From Deltaproteobacteria bacterium (GTDB lineage: Bacteria > Desulfobacterota > Deferrisomatia > Deferrisomatales > BM512), in NCBI GenBank assembly GCA_002869015.1, contig PKTT01000066.1, forward strand, positions 1-32,849: a DNA stretch of 32,849 nt, given 5' to 3'. Made by a program: the position numbers and the translations under genes. Positions 31,641 to 32,849 of the stretch are shown here, one piece after another (within the stretch, counting starts at the first letter, position 1; each line of letters opens with the position of its first letter). The notes under the pieces were generated by a model, which was not told the DNA's origin, made no database searches, and was given only the letters and a program-made list of their open reading frames with translations.

Positions 31641-32702
31641 ATGAAGAAAATTTCAGCCGCAATAATATCATCACTACTCTTCACCACGGCCATAGCAGCA
31701 GACTCCACCTCCCTCGACAACCCGAGGGAACGCCATATCAAAAAGGTAACTCAGCTCACCTTTGACGGAGACAACGGCGAGGCGTATTTCTCCTGGGATG
31801 GGTCGAAGTTGATATGGCAATCCAACCGCGGCGGTGAAGCATGCGACAAAATCTGGACCATGAATATCGACGGCTCGGAAAAAGAGATGGTCAGCCCCGC
31901 CTATGGAGCCCACACATGCTCCTTCTTCCTCCCCGGTGATGAAAAAATCGTTTTTTCATCAACTGCAGATATCTCGGAGAGTTGTCCTGATCGAGTAAAA
32001 ATCCCAGGCAAGCACTACGTTTGGGGGCTTTATCCCTACGATATAATGATTGCAAAGGCGGATGGCACCTCGCGCAAAAACCTGACCAGCGACAACCCCG
32101 AGTACGACGCTGAACCTGTCGTCTCCTCCGATGGCAAACGAATTGTTTTCGGCTCGAAACGCGAGGGCGACTTCAACGTCTACACTATGGATATAGACGG
32201 CGGCAACGTGAAGAAGCTAACCGAAACTTACGGGTATGACGGCGGTCCCTGGTGGTCACCTGATGGCACGATGATCGCGTGGAGGGGTTGGCACCCGGAG
32301 AGCGCCGAGGATAAAAAGCTTTGGGCAGATGCGATGGAGGGCAATTACATTGTCCCGGTTCCGTTGGACCTCTGGGTTATGAAGAGCGACGGTAGCGGAA
32401 AGAAGCGCCTTACGGACAATGGCGCAACCAACTGGGCCCCATCGTGGCATCCCGACGGGAAGCGGCTCATCTTCAGCTCCAACATGGACGACTGGCATGA
32501 TGACCTTGGCAGCTTCGGTCACAATTTCGAGCTATACATGATTAATATTGACGGAACCGGGCTAAAAAGGCTCACCTACAACGCCTCTTTCGACTCCTTT
32601 CCGATGTTCTCACCCGACGGAAAGAAATTGGCGTGGGGTGCTAACCGGAACCCTGAGAAGCCTAGGGCAACCGACATCTTTATAGCCGACTTCGTGGAGT
32701 AA
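31641..32702 (+). CDS. Secreted TolB/PD40-type beta-propeller protein
   Basis: The signal peptide MKKISAAIISSLLFTTAIAA precedes a six-bladed-type propeller of about 330 residues. Repeated blades share the pattern LT...DG...YFSWDGSKLIWQS or SPDGKKLAWGANR, and NIDG..KRLT ends, as in TolB and WD40-like PD40 proteins. Cys pairs (EACDKIW, HTCSFF, SCPDRV) may form disulfides. The lack of the TolB N-terminal domain argues against TolB itself. A periplasmic binding or protein-interaction role is likely. I choose ATG 31641, with GGAG 9 bases upstream; the ATG at 31626 overlaps that ribosome site. A TATAAT and an inverted repeat lie just upstream. It converges with the partial PDZ gene across 15 bases. 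Confidence 0.8.
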   Translation: MKKISAAIISSLLFTTAIAADSTSLDNPRERHIKKVTQLTFDGDNGEAYFSWDGSKLIWQSNRGGEACDKIWTMNIDGSEKEMVSPAYGAHTCSFFLPGDEKIVFSSTADISESCPDRVKIPGKHYVWGLYPYDIMIAKADGTSRKNLTSDNPEYDAEPVVSSDGKRIVFGSKREGDFNVYTMDIDGGNVKKLTETYGYDGGPWWSPDGTMIAWRGWHPESAEDKKLWADAMEGNYIVPVPLDLWVMKSDGSGKKRLTDNGATNWAPSWHPDGKRLIFSSNMDDWHDDLGSFGHNFELYMINIDGTGLKRLTYNASFDSFPMFSPDGKKLAWGANRNPEKPRATDIFIADFVE

Positions 32703-32717
32703 CTAAAAGGCTCTTCT

Positions 32718-32849
32718 TTAGCGGGCCATTGCCTTTATTGTAGATTTCATCTCGGCTTCACCGCGCAGCCATTTAATTGTGACCTCTTCATCCACGGAGA
32801 GAGCTTTCATCACCTCCGAGAGCGATTTAAGGTCGCTGACAGGCTTATC
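32718..32849 (-). CDS. C-terminal part of a PDZ-domain protein (cut by window edge)
   Basis: Reading back from a stop at 32718, 43 codons are open to the right edge. They include KPVSDLKSLSEVMKAL, then EEVTIKWLRGEAEMKSTIKA. This is the end of a PDZ domain (GKPV-x-D start, charged strand, and a final strand), as found at the C-terminus of secreted proteases and related proteins. The catalytic or other domains lie outside the window, so the product cannot be named. Confidence 0.65.
   Translation of the reverse strand, partial: DKPVSDLKSLSEVMKALSVDEEVTIKWLRGEAEMKSTIKAMAR

Overview
The window is gene-dense, roughly 55% G+C, and carries genes on both strands with short gaps. The content suggests a Gram-negative, probably anaerobic bacterium of the Desulfobacterota (old Deltaproteobacteria) or a neighbouring phylum. 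Pointers are a selenocysteine-containing SelD next to YedF, a type I-alpha glutamine synthetase behind a sigma-54 promoter, a periplasmic multiheme cytochrome c, PilZ and MshEN c-di-GMP-type domains, an RND pump and a PtsP (EI-Ntr). The phylum is inferred; no rRNA or ribosomal protein gene is present to fix it.

Layout. 1-3.2 kb: the 5' part of a membrane sensor (minus), a universal stress protein overlapping a small HNH protein (plus), and a secreted sulfatase-modifying-factor-like protein (minus). 3.3-8.8 kb: htpG, ptsP and an isoprenoid-synthase-like gene, all plus. 8.9-9.9 kb: a type I-alpha DAHP synthase (minus). 10.1-15.8 kb: a yejABEF peptide importer operon whose ATPase gene holds one in-frame TAG. 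15.9-18.5 kb: yedF, selD (with in-frame UGA and a SECIS-like hairpin) and a mannose-1-phosphate guanylyltransferase-like gene. 18.5-21.2 kb (minus): a PilZ protein, a second and unrelated-type DAHP synthase (I-beta) with its own leader, and a ferritin-like/DUF3795 fusion. 21.4-23.1 kb: a GspE/PilB-like protein with a ruined P-loop. 23.2-24.5 kb: glnA (minus). 24.5-25.1 kb: a 606-base non-coding gap with a sigma-54 promoter, palindromes and DnaA-box-like sites. 25.1-29.8 kb: an RND transporter and its membrane fusion protein (minus). 30.0-32.7 kb: crcB, a multiheme cytochrome c and a secreted beta-propeller (plus). The right edge cuts a PDZ-type protein (minus).

The most striking item is the 5' leader of the I-beta DAHP synthase. 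A promoter precedes a 28-codon ORF with its own ribosome site; 9 of 13 consecutive residues in that ORF are aromatic (6 Phe, 2 Tyr, 1 Trp). A perfect 12-bp hairpin with a T7 tract follows. Segments that can form mutually exclusive 1:2, 2:3 and 3:4 pairings are visible. This is the full architecture of a translation-coupled attenuator sensing aromatic aminoacyl-tRNA. Other items worth checking are the Sec-encoding UGA in selD (automatic gene finding truncates the gene), the TAG in yejF, the degenerate MshEN/GspE pseudo-ATPase, and the possible replication or DnaA-control sites next to glnA.
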